NCBI RefSeq assembly: GCF_047795645.1
Contig: NZ_CP181045.1
Location: forward strand, 2,480,001-2,544,000
Length of the DNA: 64,000 nucleotides
Reading direction: 5' to 3'
Source: Salipaludibacillus sp047795645
GTDB taxonomy: Bacteria > Bacillota > Bacilli > Bacillales > Salisediminibacteriaceae
The translations under genes and the position numbers were made by a program. Under the pieces are notes generated by a model that was not told where the DNA came from, made no database searches, and saw only the letters and a list, made by a program, of their open reading frames with translations. Of the stretch, positions 45,010-54,714 are shown in pieces (within the stretch, counting starts at the first letter, position 1; each line of letters starts with the position of its first letter).

Positions 45010-46041
45010 CTATTTTTTAATCGTATCGATAATACCGTTTAAATAGGTTGCACCTAATGCTCGATCATATAATCCGTAACCTGGACGACCCGTTTCTCCC
45101 CAAATCATTCTTCCATGGTCTGGTCGAATCGGTCCTTCATATCCAACTTCAATCAATTTCTTCATGACTCCAATCATATCAAGAGAACCCTCATTTACTG
45201 AATGTGATGTTTCTTGAAAGGATAATTCTCCCGTCCACTTCACATTCCGTGCGTGAACAAAGTGAATACGACCTTTTGCTGCCTCGATAATTTTTAACAA
45301 GTCATTTTTCGGATCCGCTCCATAGGAACCTGTACAGAAAGTGATGCCGTTATTCGGGCTATCTACCGCTTCAAGCATGTGCTTCACACTATTTTTGTTT
45401 TTGATGATGCGTGGAAGTCCAAAGATTGGCCATGGCGGATCATCCGGATGAATCGCCATCAAGACACCTTCCTCTTCCGCAATTGGAATCACTTTTTCAA
45501 GGAAGTACACTAAATTATCCATGAGTTGAACTTCAGAAATCGTCTGATATCGTTCCATAATCTTTTCTAGCTCATCTGTTTGGAAGGATAAATCCCAACC
45601 AGGAAGAGTTAATTCACCACTTAACGGATCTAAATTTTTCACCGTTGCTTCATCATACTTCAGTGAGTTGGAACCATCTGGAAGAGGTGCATCTAATTCG
45701 GAACGCGTCCAGTCGAACACCGGCATAAAGTTATAACAAACTGTGTAAATACCCGCATTTGAAAGATTACGGATCGTTTGTTTATAATTTTCAATCCACT
45801 TATCTCGCGTATCAAGGCCCATCTTGATTTCTTCGTGAACTGGGACACTTTCAATAACATTGACCTTTAATCCATGCTTTTCAACTTTTTCCTTTAATTT
45901 AACAATTTCTTCATATGGCCAAATTTCCCCAGCTGGAATATCATAAATTGCTGAGACAATTCCTATCATATCTGGTATTTGTCTAATTTTATCTAATGTG
46001 ACAGGATCTTCATCACCATACCAACGAAAACTCATTTCCAT
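45010..46041 (-). CDS. uxuA: D-mannonate dehydratase
   Basis: 343 residues (family usually 345-395). N-terminal MSFRWYGDEDPV and active-site segments MAIHPDDPPWP, CTGSYG, HARNVK and RPDHGRMIWGE are characteristic. It converts mannonate to 2-keto-3-deoxygluconate, using a divalent metal, in the cytoplasm. AAAGGAG precedes the ATG; it lies 47 bases after uxaC. Confidence 0.96.
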   Translation of the reverse strand: MEMSFRWYGDEDPVTLDKIRQIPDMIGIVSAIYDIPAGEIWPYEEIVKLKEKVEKHGLKVNVIESVPVHEEIKMGLDTRDKWIENYKQTIRNLSNAGIYTVCYNFMPVFDWTRSELDAPLPDGSNSLKYDEATVKNLDPLSGELTLPGWDLSFQTDELEKIMERYQTISEVQLMDNLVYFLEKVIPIAEEEGVLMAIHPDDPPWPIFGLPRIIKNKNSVKHMLEAVDSPNNGITFCTGSYGADPKNDLLKIIEAAKGRIHFVHARNVKWTGELSFQETSHSVNEGSLDMIGVMKKLIEVGYEGPIRPDHGRMIWGETGRPGYGLYDRALGATYLNGIIDTIKK

Positions 46042-46088
46042 TTAAATCACTCCTTTTTATTAAGTTCAAAGCACGTATCCTAATCTTC

Positions 46089-47477
46089 TTATAATGAAAA
46101 ATATCTTTTCGCATTGTAGTAACAAATATCTTTAACGTATTCAGCTAATAAATCTTCGTCATTCGGTACTTTTCCTTCTTCCACCCATGTTCCAAGTAAT
46201 TCACATAAAATTCGTCGGAAAAGCTCGTGTCTAGTGAATGACAACATACTTCTTGAGTCTGTTAACATTCCGACAAAGTGCTTGAGTAACCCAATGCTTG
46301 CTAGTGTTTTCATCTGGTCCAACATGCCATCATAGTGATCATTAAACCACCAAGCTGTCCCAAACTGGATTTTCCCAGGAACGTCCGCCCCCTGGAAGTT
46401 TCCAGCCATCGAAGCCATGATGACGTTATCTCTTGGATTCAACGTATAAAGAATAGTCCTTGGTAAGTGTTGCTTTTGATCCAATGAATCAAGAAAGAGA
46501 CTCAACGGTTTAGCAACGGGAGCATCTCCCATTTGATCAAATCCACTATCAGGTCCAATTTGATCAAACATGCGGGTATTGTTATTTCGTAGTGGTCCAA
46601 TGTGCAGCTGCATCACCCACTGTTTTTCAACATATTTTTCAGCTAACTGTTGTAGCGTAAATGTTTTAAATTTTTCTACCTGTTCATCACTTAATACTTG
46701 TCCATTCAATTTACTTTTATAAATACTTTCGATCTCTTCTATTGATGTTTCTCTATAAAACATCTCATTGATACCATGGTCAGCACTGCGGCATCCAACT
46801 TCAGCAAAGAAATCTACCCGCTCCCTCATTGCTTCGAGGAAACTCTGATAACCTTTTAACTCTTTGTCTACCACTTTTTCTAAGCTCTTCAACCACTTAA
46901 GGAATCCATCTTGATCAATCGCTAATGCTTTATCAGGTCTAAAAGAAGGAGAGACAGTAACTTTATAACCTTCTTCTTTTAACTTCCGGTGATAATTAAG
47001 ATTATCCGTTGGATCATCTGTCGTACCGACAAAAACCACCTTTTGCATATCTAAGATCTTTCTAGCAGACAATTGTCCAGATTGGATAACCTCGTTTGTT
47101 TTCTTATAAATACTTTTTTTAGTTTGTTTATTCAACAAATCATTAACTGAAAAAAAACGAGCTAACTCAAGATGTGTCCAATGATACAAAGGATTTCCTA
47201 GTAAGTTTGGAACCGTATCTGCCCAAGCTGAAAACTTCTCTTCATTTGTAGCATCCCCTGTAATGTAATGTTCTTCTACACCATTCGCTCTCATTGCACG
47301 CCATTTATAATGATCACCTGCCAACCACACATCGGTGATCGACTCATAATCACGATCTTCGTAAATATCCTTTGCACTCAAATGATTGTGGTAATCGACA
47401 ATCGGTAAATCTTTTGCGTAAGAGTGATAAAGCTTTTTCGCAGTTTCAGTTGTTAACAGGAAATTATCATGAATCAT
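46089..47477 (-). CDS. uxaC: Glucuronate isomerase
   Basis: 462 residues, matching the family. Metal-site VDYHNHLSAKD (about 27-37) and the SITDVWLAGDHYKWRAMRANG region are hallmarks. It isomerises glucuronate to fructuronate, and galacturonate to tagaturonate. First gene of the hexuronate operon, with AAGGAGG upstream and a palindrome on its promoter. No tagaturonate branch (uxaA/uxaB) is seen, so the operon is built for glucuronate. Confidence 0.96.
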   Translation of the reverse strand: MIHDNFLLTTETAKKLYHSYAKDLPIVDYHNHLSAKDIYEDRDYESITDVWLAGDHYKWRAMRANGVEEHYITGDATNEEKFSAWADTVPNLLGNPLYHWTHLELARFFSVNDLLNKQTKKSIYKKTNEVIQSGQLSARKILDMQKVVFVGTTDDPTDNLNYHRKLKEEGYKVTVSPSFRPDKALAIDQDGFLKWLKSLEKVVDKELKGYQSFLEAMRERVDFFAEVGCRSADHGINEMFYRETSIEEIESIYKSKLNGQVLSDEQVEKFKTFTLQQLAEKYVEKQWVMQLHIGPLRNNNTRMFDQIGPDSGFDQMGDAPVAKPLSLFLDSLDQKQHLPRTILYTLNPRDNVIMASMAGNFQGADVPGKIQFGTAWWFNDHYDGMLDQMKTLASIGLLKHFVGMLTDSRSMLSFTRHELFRRILCELLGTWVEEGKVPNDEDLLAEYVKDICYYNAKRYFSL

Positions 47478-47507
47478 GAATATACCTCCTTATAATTTGT
47501 TTGACTA

Positions 47508-47549
47508 GTAAACTAATTACAGTTTACGATCTTTTTAGTTTTATTGCAA
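47508..47549 (-). promoter_or_regulatory. Promoter and operator of the uxaC operon
   Basis: On the minus strand TTGCAA (47549-47544), a 17-base spacer and TAAACT (47526-47521) form a promoter. GTAAACT-AATTAC-AGTTTAC (47508-47527) is a perfect inverted repeat covering the -10. An adjoining GTTTGACTAGTAAAC (47499-47513) is a second imperfect palindrome with the CTAGTA core. Confidence 0.6.
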
Positions 47550-47589
47550 GATTAAATAGTTGGTTTGTAGAGTCTTTATTTTGACATAC

Positions 47590-47636
47590 AAAAACCACCC
47601 ACTCTAAGTGTCCTACCACTTGGATGGATGGTTTTT
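47590..47636 (-). terminator. Terminator of the GH42-GH105 operon
   Basis: AAAAACCA-C/T-CCA and further partly paired bases through CTAAGTG/CACTTGG form a long stem with an A run before and a T run after it (minus strand GGTTTTTG). It lies four bases after the GH105 stop. Confidence 0.8.
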
Positions 47637-47640
47637 CGTG

Positions 47641-48723
47641 TTACATATATTCTTGTAAATATTCTTCCAAAGCTAAGACAGACAATGATTGGCCATAAGG
47701 CATCGGAGTGATCTTAATCTCTTTATAAAAATCAAGCGTGTCACCCATTCCAGTCCCGACCGAGACTTTTTGAACGGCTCCGTCTTCATTTATTTCGTTC
47801 ACAATCCCTTTAACTGCTTTTAAACCGATTTCTTTATATTTTTCCTCGATATATCCCTTATGAACAGATTTTAAGATTCCATAAGCAAATCCAGCAGTCG
47901 CTGAAGCTTCTAAATAGGACGTTGTATCGTTAATAAGTGTATGCCACAAGCCGCTTTCATGCTGATAATTAGCTAATGTTTCGACTTGTCTATTTAATGT
48001 ATCAATTAAGAAATCTCTAAAGCCATCGCCTTCTTTAAGCTCTAATATTTCAATAATTTCCGGGATGGCTATTGTAATCCAGCAATTCCCTCTTGCCCAT
48101 AATGCTTCCGCATAGTGATGATTTTCCTCAAATGTCCATCCGTGGAACCAAAGGCCTGTTTTGCGGTCACTCAAATATTTAATATGAATAAGAAATTGCT
48201 TCTTAGCCTCCTCAATGTAATCTTGACGGTTAAAGAGCATCCCGATCTTCGCTAATGGTAATACTGTCATCATTAAGGTATCGTCCCAAAGTTGATTTTT
48301 ATTCTCTGGACCATACGTCATATGTTGGAGTCCGTCTTCTTTCGTTCGCGGCATCTCATTCATGACCCATTCTGCCCATTCTTCTAAATGAGGAACAAGT
48401 GATTTATCTTTCGTATCTTCATATAAGAGCGCTAGTGTGAGTAAAGGCGCCATCGTATTGACATTCTTCGGCGGGACACCTTCTTCAAAACGATGGTTAA
48501 ACCATTCCTTCACAATGCTTAACGCCTTTTCATTCTGTGTTGATCGCCAATATTTATAAATGCCATATAGACCAACGCCTTGAGGCCAATTCCATACTTT
48601 CCAGCTCTTATCATCGACAACTAATCCGTCAAAGTTCAAGAGGAACTCACCTGTATCGTCTTGTATCGTTGTTAAATTTGTCATTAGTAAATCAATTTTC
48701 TGTATAACTTGATTTCGCTCCAT
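47641..48723 (-). CDS. GH105 unsaturated uronyl hydrolase (YteR-like)
   Basis: 360 residues of the GH88/GH105 six-hairpin fold. WKVWNWPQGVGLYGIYKYW near the N-terminus, catalytic-type Asp in LWDDTLMMTVLPLAKIG (about 148) and GLWFHGW, then ALWARGNCW, fit B. subtilis YteR/YesR. Family enzymes remove unsaturated galacturonate or glucuronate left by polysaccharide lyases. No signal peptide, so cytoplasmic. AGAAAGGATGATG precedes the ATG; 15 bases after the GH42 gene. Confidence 0.9.
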   Translation of the reverse strand: MERNQVIQKIDLLMTNLTTIQDDTGEFLLNFDGLVVDDKSWKVWNWPQGVGLYGIYKYWRSTQNEKALSIVKEWFNHRFEEGVPPKNVNTMAPLLTLALLYEDTKDKSLVPHLEEWAEWVMNEMPRTKEDGLQHMTYGPENKNQLWDDTLMMTVLPLAKIGMLFNRQDYIEEAKKQFLIHIKYLSDRKTGLWFHGWTFEENHHYAEALWARGNCWITIAIPEIIEILELKEGDGFRDFLIDTLNRQVETLANYQHESGLWHTLINDTTSYLEASATAGFAYGILKSVHKGYIEEKYKEIGLKAVKGIVNEINEDGAVQKVSVGTGMGDTLDFYKEIKITPMPYGQSLSVLALEEYLQEYM

Positions 48724-48738
48724 CGTTCATCATCCTTT

Positions 48739-50724
48739 CTAAAAAGAAATTATTCGATATTCGTAAGGTCCAATATCTAATCGTTCTGCTGAAACCTTCT
48801 CTTTCGTTAATACGTCCATCGCGTCTTTCGGAATAGTCACACTTCCACCTTGACCATCCATATTGACAATTACCCACGATTGCTTGCCGTCGTCATCGAT
48901 GCGCGGTGCCACGATCGTTCCACTTGTTACATCCGTCCTTACACTGACTTCCGTTTCCGTTGCATAATGATCAATGATCTTTCTTATTAAGGAATCCCCT
49001 TCTTCTCCAACAGGCAAAGAACCGACGTGAACGATTTTTCCTTTTCCAACTTTCGATTCTGTCATGAAGGCTTTTCCATCTGAATTCCCTCCTGCAATCG
49101 TACCGACAACTGTTTTCTCATCATATTCAAACACCGTACTCCATAACCCTAATGGTGCCCGCTCTCCAAATGCATGACCAACTGAACCGGTTCCATCCAT
49201 TGGATATGTGTACAACGCTTCGATTCCGGCAATTTCTTCAAGTTTTCCTAGTGCTGCATTCGTATGAACCGTATGCTCCTTCGTTCGTCCGCCACTTAAA
49301 GGCCCAACGATCCATGTTCCACCACTATTCACAAAATCAACAGCCTGTTTTCGATATTCATCAGAAATATACGGCAAGAATGGTGTAAATAATAGCTTAT
49401 AGTCTTGTAAACTTCCCTTTTCTGGAATCATATCACGGTGAATCCCCAATGATACAAAATGGTTATAAAAGTTCGTCACTAACGACCTAAAATCCATTTG
49501 CTGATGAGGTTCCGTTTGAAAGAAGGCCTTGGCTTGGTCCGAATATGTTATCGCGATATCCGCTTTCTTGGGCTTGGTTTCTACCATAAATGGCTCAACT
49601 TTCTTTCTCATTTCTTCCACATCTAAGACACTTTGAAAACCGACCGTAGGCTTTCCCCATGCACTAATCACCGAACCATGAGGTTGCTCACACCCTGCTC
49701 GTTGCTGTCTCCATAACCAATAACAAAAGGCTTCTCCTCCAAGCGCATACGAAACAATCGCCTCTGCTCGTAAATAGCCATTTGCATGCGGACTTGCATA
49801 GCTCTCTAGCGAAGCTGCATTTGATGTACTCGTCTCCATAATCCAAAAGTCTCGACCTTTTTTAAAGTTACGCCATAAATCACAGTTCATTAAATAAGAT
49901 GCTTTATTCTCTTGTGTCGCATATGTATCAAACGAAGCAAAATCTAACTTTTCAAATAAACGTTCATTATCAACCGAAAACGGAACATTACTATTATGCG
50001 TAATTGGTGCGTCTGAATATTGACGAATAATTTCAGCTTGACTATCAGAAAATTCGGCAATCTTCTCCATCGAGAACTGACGATACATCGTGCTTAATGA
50101 AGAATTATGCAGGAATGGAGCTGGCCCTGGTTGCGGGACTTGCTCAAATGAATGATAATACTCACTCCAAATTTTTGTGCCCCACGCTTCATTTAATTGT
50201 TCAATTGTTTCGTAGCGCTCCTCTAACCATTGATGCCATAATTCTAGGCACGTTTCACACATACATTCACTCACATGACATTTAAATTCGTTATCAATTT
50301 GCCAGCCAATCACTCCTGGCAGTGAACCAACTGCTTTTGCCATATGTTCTGTAATCTCATTTGCTTTTTTTCGAAAATATCGATTATTCGTACAAGCATG
50401 CTGACGAGATCCGTGCCCCATCACTTTCCCTTCATGGTTGACATACATTCGTTCTGGGTGATTATGTGTGAACCAAATTGGCGGTGTTGGCGTTGGCGTA
50501 CACATTACCGTCTCAATACCATTTTCATATAGCTTGTTAATGACATTGACGAAAAAGCTAATGTCTATTTTCCCTTCTTCCGGCTCCATCGTATGCCAAG
50601 CGAACTCTCCCATTCGTGCTACGTTAATGCCGGCTTCTTTCATAAGCTTAATATCCTCTTCCATCACCTTTTCATCCCAAAGCTCAGGATAATACGCTGC
50701 ACCATGGTATAACTTGTTTGCCAT
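48739..50724 (-). CDS. GH42 beta-galactosidase
   Basis: 661 residues from the ATG at 50724, preferred over an in-frame GTG nine bases earlier because GGAG lies eight bases before it. Signatures are YYPELWDEKVMEEDIKLMKE at the start, acid/base Glu in GWQIDNEF (about 145) and nucleophile Glu in IMETSTS (about 300). A four-Cys cluster (CHVSECMCETC, with CTNN upstream) is the zinc site seen in many GH42 enzymes. There is no signal peptide. It hydrolyses terminal beta-galactosides, or arabinosides in some members, from imported oligosaccharides. First gene of a two-gene operon with GH105. Confidence 0.93.
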   Translation of the reverse strand: MANKLYHGAAYYPELWDEKVMEEDIKLMKEAGINVARMGEFAWHTMEPEEGKIDISFFVNVINKLYENGIETVMCTPTPTPPIWFTHNHPERMYVNHEGKVMGHGSRQHACTNNRYFRKKANEITEHMAKAVGSLPGVIGWQIDNEFKCHVSECMCETCLELWHQWLEERYETIEQLNEAWGTKIWSEYYHSFEQVPQPGPAPFLHNSSLSTMYRQFSMEKIAEFSDSQAEIIRQYSDAPITHNSNVPFSVDNERLFEKLDFASFDTYATQENKASYLMNCDLWRNFKKGRDFWIMETSTSNAASLESYASPHANGYLRAEAIVSYALGGEAFCYWLWRQQRAGCEQPHGSVISAWGKPTVGFQSVLDVEEMRKKVEPFMVETKPKKADIAITYSDQAKAFFQTEPHQQMDFRSLVTNFYNHFVSLGIHRDMIPEKGSLQDYKLLFTPFLPYISDEYRKQAVDFVNSGGTWIVGPLSGGRTKEHTVHTNAALGKLEEIAGIEALYTYPMDGTGSVGHAFGERAPLGLWSTVFEYDEKTVVGTIAGGNSDGKAFMTESKVGKGKIVHVGSLPVGEEGDSLIRKIIDHYATETEVSVRTDVTSGTIVAPRIDDDGKQSWVIVNMDGQGGSVTIPKDAMDVLTKEKVSAERLDIGPYEYRIISF

Positions 50725-50815
50725 TTGTATCACTCCAACTTCTTTGTTTTATCCCTTAGATTGAATACGCTTACTTTTTAATGTGCAATGCAATCGCATC
50801 TTAACGAATATAATA

Positions 50816-50830
50816 GAGTACTAGTATTAT
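50816..50830. promoter_or_regulatory. CTAGTA-type motif before the GH42 operon
   Basis: TACTAGTATTA at 50819-50829 is identical over 11 bases to the site in the oxidoreductase promoter (40015-40025). It lies about 95 bases before the start codon, near -10-like TATTAT/TATATT sequences on the minus strand. Confidence 0.45.
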
Positions 50831-51000
50831 TCGCCACTCTTGAATTCCTCCGAACATATCGAACTTAACAACGTTTTTATTTAAGCTTTCAATAACACTT
50901 CTAATTTAAAATTTTATCATATAGAATACATCCTGTTCAATTAAGAAAGTTCTAAAAACCTTTGATAATCAACGAATCTGAGCACTTACTAATTTTATAA

Positions 51001-51314
51001 CTATTCGTTAATTTGTGTTTTGGACTTTTTCTTCGTCTCTTTATCAAATTTCTGATCAAGCCATGAAAGGGTTGGTTGAGACACTAATCTGTCTTTGTCT
51101 AAGAGAGTTGTTAACAAAGGTTCTTTTGGATAACTCCTCGCCCTTTTGAATCATCACTTCCTCATTTGAATGTGTATGATCTTTAACAGAGACACTCTTT
51201 TTTATCGTTTTACTCAGACCAATTTTCTTATCAAACTCTTTGTATAAAATTAAGCCAGAATCTGAGGTGAGGTTACCACCTTCAAAATTGACTTTGAAAC
51301 TAATGGAATGGGCG
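51001..51314 (-). pseudogene. IS1380-family transposase remnant
   Basis: Minus-strand translation from about 51314 gives ISFKVNFEGGNLTSDSGLIL and KEFDKKIGLSKTIKKSVSVK, the N-terminal signature of IS1380-type transposases. After VMIQK about 20-30 codons are lost. The match resumes in a different frame with LLTTLLDKDRLVSQPTLSWL, then ends at an early TAG (51001-51003). The start codon, the DDE core and the C-terminus are gone. It is a dead insertion sequence of which only about 300 bases remain. Confidence 0.8.
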
Positions 51315-51338
51315 TTTTTTTACACTGCCAAATAATAC

Positions 51339-51378
51339 AAACGACACCCTTCCTCGTAAAGACGAAGAACAGTGTCGT
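51339..51378 (-). terminator. Hairpin copy 2 of the dispersed terminator-like repeat
   Basis: AACGACAC-N-TCGT pairs with ACGA-N-GTGTCGTT with some mismatches in the middle. It is clearly related to copies at 10661-10700 and 61306-61345. On the minus strand a weak T-rich tail (TTTGTATTATTT) follows. The adjacent bases to the right, CGTTGATAGC then ATGGTG, also match copies 1 and 3. Confidence 0.65.
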
Positions 51379-51482
51379 TGATAGCGTTGTGTTATAGATG
51401 GTGAATCGGAAGTATTACTTTTGTTTGTTTGCTTCGTAGCTACTAAACACTGCAAAGCAAACACCTATATAGTGTCATTTAT

Positions 51483-54389
51483 TCATTTCCCTTTATAATA
51501 AGTTTCAGTTGGCCCTAGATAACTATTTGCAGGTTTCTTTCCTTCTGGATAGATTACGATTTTTTCTAAGACAAACCCTGGACTCACTGCATAAATACAC
51601 AAAATATTAAGGCCTTCCTTACAATTTATTCTACTGCTTTGCCTGCGGATATTATCCAACACTCCGGATGCCCAGGTATCATCATCAACTCGATATCCTT
51701 CCGGAAGCGTGTTAACAATGTTTATATCACCGTCATTTACTTGAATTCCACAGAATATCGAACCATCTTTTGTGACAGGATTAGACGGTTGCATGTAAAG
51801 TTCCACTTCATACTGGATAGATTCCTGTACGAAAAAGTAATATTCCAGATAAGGAGCATCCTTTCCAACTGTAAAATATTCTGTAGTTGGAAAAGCCTTC
51901 ATTGCCGATAAAGTTTTGCCGTATCCTTGAAGCGTTTTAAATCTGTTCATGTCACCATTTTCGTTCATTGCTTCCTTATTCAAAGCATAATGTTCTGCTT
52001 CAATGGAAATATAGTTATTGGACTCCACAAAGGTCATATCAGGTAGTTCACTGAAATTATTCTCTAATGCCTTTACAATGATTGTGCACGTGCCTACTGG
52101 CATCTCCACTACTATACTGCCTTCTGTCTCACCATTCATCGCATTACGATCAATCCTTACTTGAATGGCTTCCGTTGTTTTTTCTATACCATCTAAACTC
52201 CCGCTTGTCATAGAACACGTTAGCCACTGATTTTTGCTAGTTATATTAAAATCCGCTTTCCTATCACTCATACTGGAAATAATAAATGAAGCTTCCTCAA
52301 TATCCAGCTGTAAAAAGTCATTTAAATATACTTTATTATTATGCCAGTCGGGACCCTCATTGTTTTGATCCGTCCCATCAACACCGATTACCAGTCTTGG
52401 CTTATTAGCAGGCAATACATTCATTATTATTGGATTCTTGTTTCCCTCTTCATTCCAGTTAGTAAAACCAACATGTTCAGAAAGTCCCATTCCATACCAC
52501 TTACCATTATCAATCGTATGAAGCTGCTCCACTAGTTCCCTATCTCTTTTGTAGCATTTTCTTATCTGATCGGCTAGTCTATTTGCTTCGATTTTACCCA
52601 ACTTCGCATCATAATTATTTTTCCCAGTTAGTAACCACATTTTTTGCAAATTTAGATTACCTACAGCCGGATAATAAACTAATGAAAAATAAGCGGAAAA
52701 GTTCTCAGGATTTACATTCTTATATATTTCCTCAGCAATATCCAAAAGCTCATCAATTTGCTGCAATTTGTTATCTGTTTCCTGGTAATTCACCGGATGA
52801 TATACATCTGCATTCATATGTTCAGGTCTGCGATTATGAGCAATCTTTGTGTAGCCAGTGAGTAGCTCAAATACTTTCTTCATTTCAGCCTCACCGAATA
52901 CGGCATCAAACTGTCTTTGAATCCATAGCTTCGTGTAAATATCCGTATTATTAACGGCACTCGTTCCCCATTTTTCAAAGTCATACGCCAAATCAAGGAA
53001 ATAAGATAACGGGAATTCCTGCGTAAATATATCCCCTACATTTACAATCCATAGATCCCGAACACCAAAATCGTAAGCCATACTCATCTGTTCCCATATT
53101 TTAGGTAAGTAGGAACTGTTAATCCATTCATATGAAATTGGTCCGCCATGATAATCAAAATGATAATACATGCCATAACCACCTTTATGGTTACGCATTT
53201 CTTCTGTTGGTAAAGTACGTAAGTTGCCGTGATTATCATCGCAGAGCATCAGAATAACATCCTCGATCTCCTCAGAGTTCATTAAACCTAGTGTATTTTC
53301 ATCTCCATAAAAGAAAGGTTCCACCTCTTTATACAACGCCAACATTCTCGGCACTTCTGAAAGGTTACGATTGACATTTTCCCGTATCAGCTTGTTTTGT
53401 GTTCGTAGCACTTCTTTTAGCAAATTAATATTGTCTGCAAGTACAGCTCCTTTACCCATAATCGAAGTATCTTGTTCACCACGCATACCGACAGTTATAA
53501 CATTTTCAAACTTTCCGTTGCGCTTAAGTCCGTCTTCCCAGAATTTCGTAATTCCTTCTCTATTCTTAATAAAATTCCAAGCATCTCCATAAATAGAGTT
53601 CTTACCGCGAAGATATTTATACTCTTCTCCATAACGCAAACAAGGCTCATGATGAGATGCCCCCATTACTACTCCATATTCGTCTGCCAGTTCAGCATTC
53701 GCTAAACCTGGTCCTTCATCACTGAAACGAGCTGACCACATGGCAGGCCAGAGATAATTACCTTTCAATCTTAGCAACAATTCAAAAACATGGTCATACA
53801 TTTCTACATTATGACCACCAAAGTTTTTCATCGTCCAATTACCAAAAGCAGGCCAATCATCATTGATAAAAAAGCCACGAAAACGAACAGATGGCTGTTT
53901 GGAAATATATTTTAAGTCTCCATTTAAAGAAAATGATTTTTTCTGGTGTGGCTTCACATCACACCAATCTACTAATGGAGAAACACCAAGTAACTCTGAT
54001 AGATGAAATAGGCCGTATATCGTACCTCGTTTGTCACTTCCCGCTATTACTAATGCCTTTTCAACACCTTCAAATGGGTGATTAATTACTTGAAATAAAA
54101 ATACTTCCCTCTTTCCTGTAATTTCTGTAAGGTCAATCATCTTTTTCTCATTCAGTTCCTCAAGCATTGGACTGCGATCTACCGTTCCATACAATACAAC
54201 ATTTTTTCCAAGCTTCTTTCTATCCCCTGTTGATTGTGGTGCATAGCCGAATACTAGTTCCAGGTCATGCATAACCTTTTCGGCGATCTTATTCACACCG
54301 CTGAATGCACCTTTTTCCTGGTAAAATAGTGAACCTTGCGAAGATGACGATTCATTTTTTAATACTTCTTGATTAATTACAAATTCCAT
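51483..54389 (-). CDS. GH115 xylan alpha-1,2-glucuronidase
   Basis: 968 residues from the second of two adjacent ATGs (54389; AGAAAGGA upstream). The N-terminal domain (to about 170, ending HLSELLGVSPLVDWCDVKP) is followed by the catalytic barrel with FRGFFINDDWPAFGNW, NYLWPAMWSARF, SHHEPCLRYGEEY and GMRGEQDTSI. An insertion and a C-terminal domain ending GFVLEKIVIYPEGKKP complete it. GH115 enzymes remove glucuronate or 4-O-methylglucuronate side chains from xylan. No signal peptide is present, so it acts inside the cell on imported oligomers. Its product feeds uxaC-uxuA-uxuB-kdgK-kdgA just downstream. Confidence 0.93.
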   Translation of the reverse strand: MEFVINQEVLKNESSSSQGSLFYQEKGAFSGVNKIAEKVMHDLELVFGYAPQSTGDRKKLGKNVVLYGTVDRSPMLEELNEKKMIDLTEITGKREVFLFQVINHPFEGVEKALVIAGSDKRGTIYGLFHLSELLGVSPLVDWCDVKPHQKKSFSLNGDLKYISKQPSVRFRGFFINDDWPAFGNWTMKNFGGHNVEMYDHVFELLLRLKGNYLWPAMWSARFSDEGPGLANAELADEYGVVMGASHHEPCLRYGEEYKYLRGKNSIYGDAWNFIKNREGITKFWEDGLKRNGKFENVITVGMRGEQDTSIMGKGAVLADNINLLKEVLRTQNKLIRENVNRNLSEVPRMLALYKEVEPFFYGDENTLGLMNSEEIEDVILMLCDDNHGNLRTLPTEEMRNHKGGYGMYYHFDYHGGPISYEWINSSYLPKIWEQMSMAYDFGVRDLWIVNVGDIFTQEFPLSYFLDLAYDFEKWGTSAVNNTDIYTKLWIQRQFDAVFGEAEMKKVFELLTGYTKIAHNRRPEHMNADVYHPVNYQETDNKLQQIDELLDIAEEIYKNVNPENFSAYFSLVYYPAVGNLNLQKMWLLTGKNNYDAKLGKIEANRLADQIRKCYKRDRELVEQLHTIDNGKWYGMGLSEHVGFTNWNEEGNKNPIIMNVLPANKPRLVIGVDGTDQNNEGPDWHNNKVYLNDFLQLDIEEASFIISSMSDRKADFNITSKNQWLTCSMTSGSLDGIEKTTEAIQVRIDRNAMNGETEGSIVVEMPVGTCTIIVKALENNFSELPDMTFVESNNYISIEAEHYALNKEAMNENGDMNRFKTLQGYGKTLSAMKAFPTTEYFTVGKDAPYLEYYFFVQESIQYEVELYMQPSNPVTKDGSIFCGIQVNDGDINIVNTLPEGYRVDDDTWASGVLDNIRRQSSRINCKEGLNILCIYAVSPGFVLEKIVIYPEGKKPANSYLGPTETYYKGK

Positions 54390-54714
54390 CATAATGTCCT
54401 TTCTACTGATATACTTTTTTATTAGAAAAACTTGCCTTGTCGCCAAGTCCTTAATGGCGAAATACTTAGTTTATCTTATACTTAGCCCTTTAACGAAGTT
54501 AAACATTCTTAAATGTATAAATTAAATTTCCAACTCTATGAATACCTTTACATATGTATTATTCTAAACCCTGAAACGTATAACCACAACTGGGGCACAA
54601 GGCCAGGTTCCGTCCCCCAAAAATTTCTTCTTCGATAATAGATGTTTACTGTATGTATAAGAGTGGTTAAATTTGGCAATACACTTAATAGTCTACTAAA
54701 TAAAGAGGTGTATT
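54390..54714. other. Intergenic stretch with a fragment resembling the GGGGACGGTTC repeat
   Basis: Divergent upstream region of the GH115 and CBO0543-type genes. GGGGCACAAGG, then CCAGGTTCCGTCCCCC (54593-54619), resembles the ends of the MITE-like elements at 55396-55588. ATACTTAG occurs twice (54460 and 54479). No gene seen. Confidence 0.4.
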
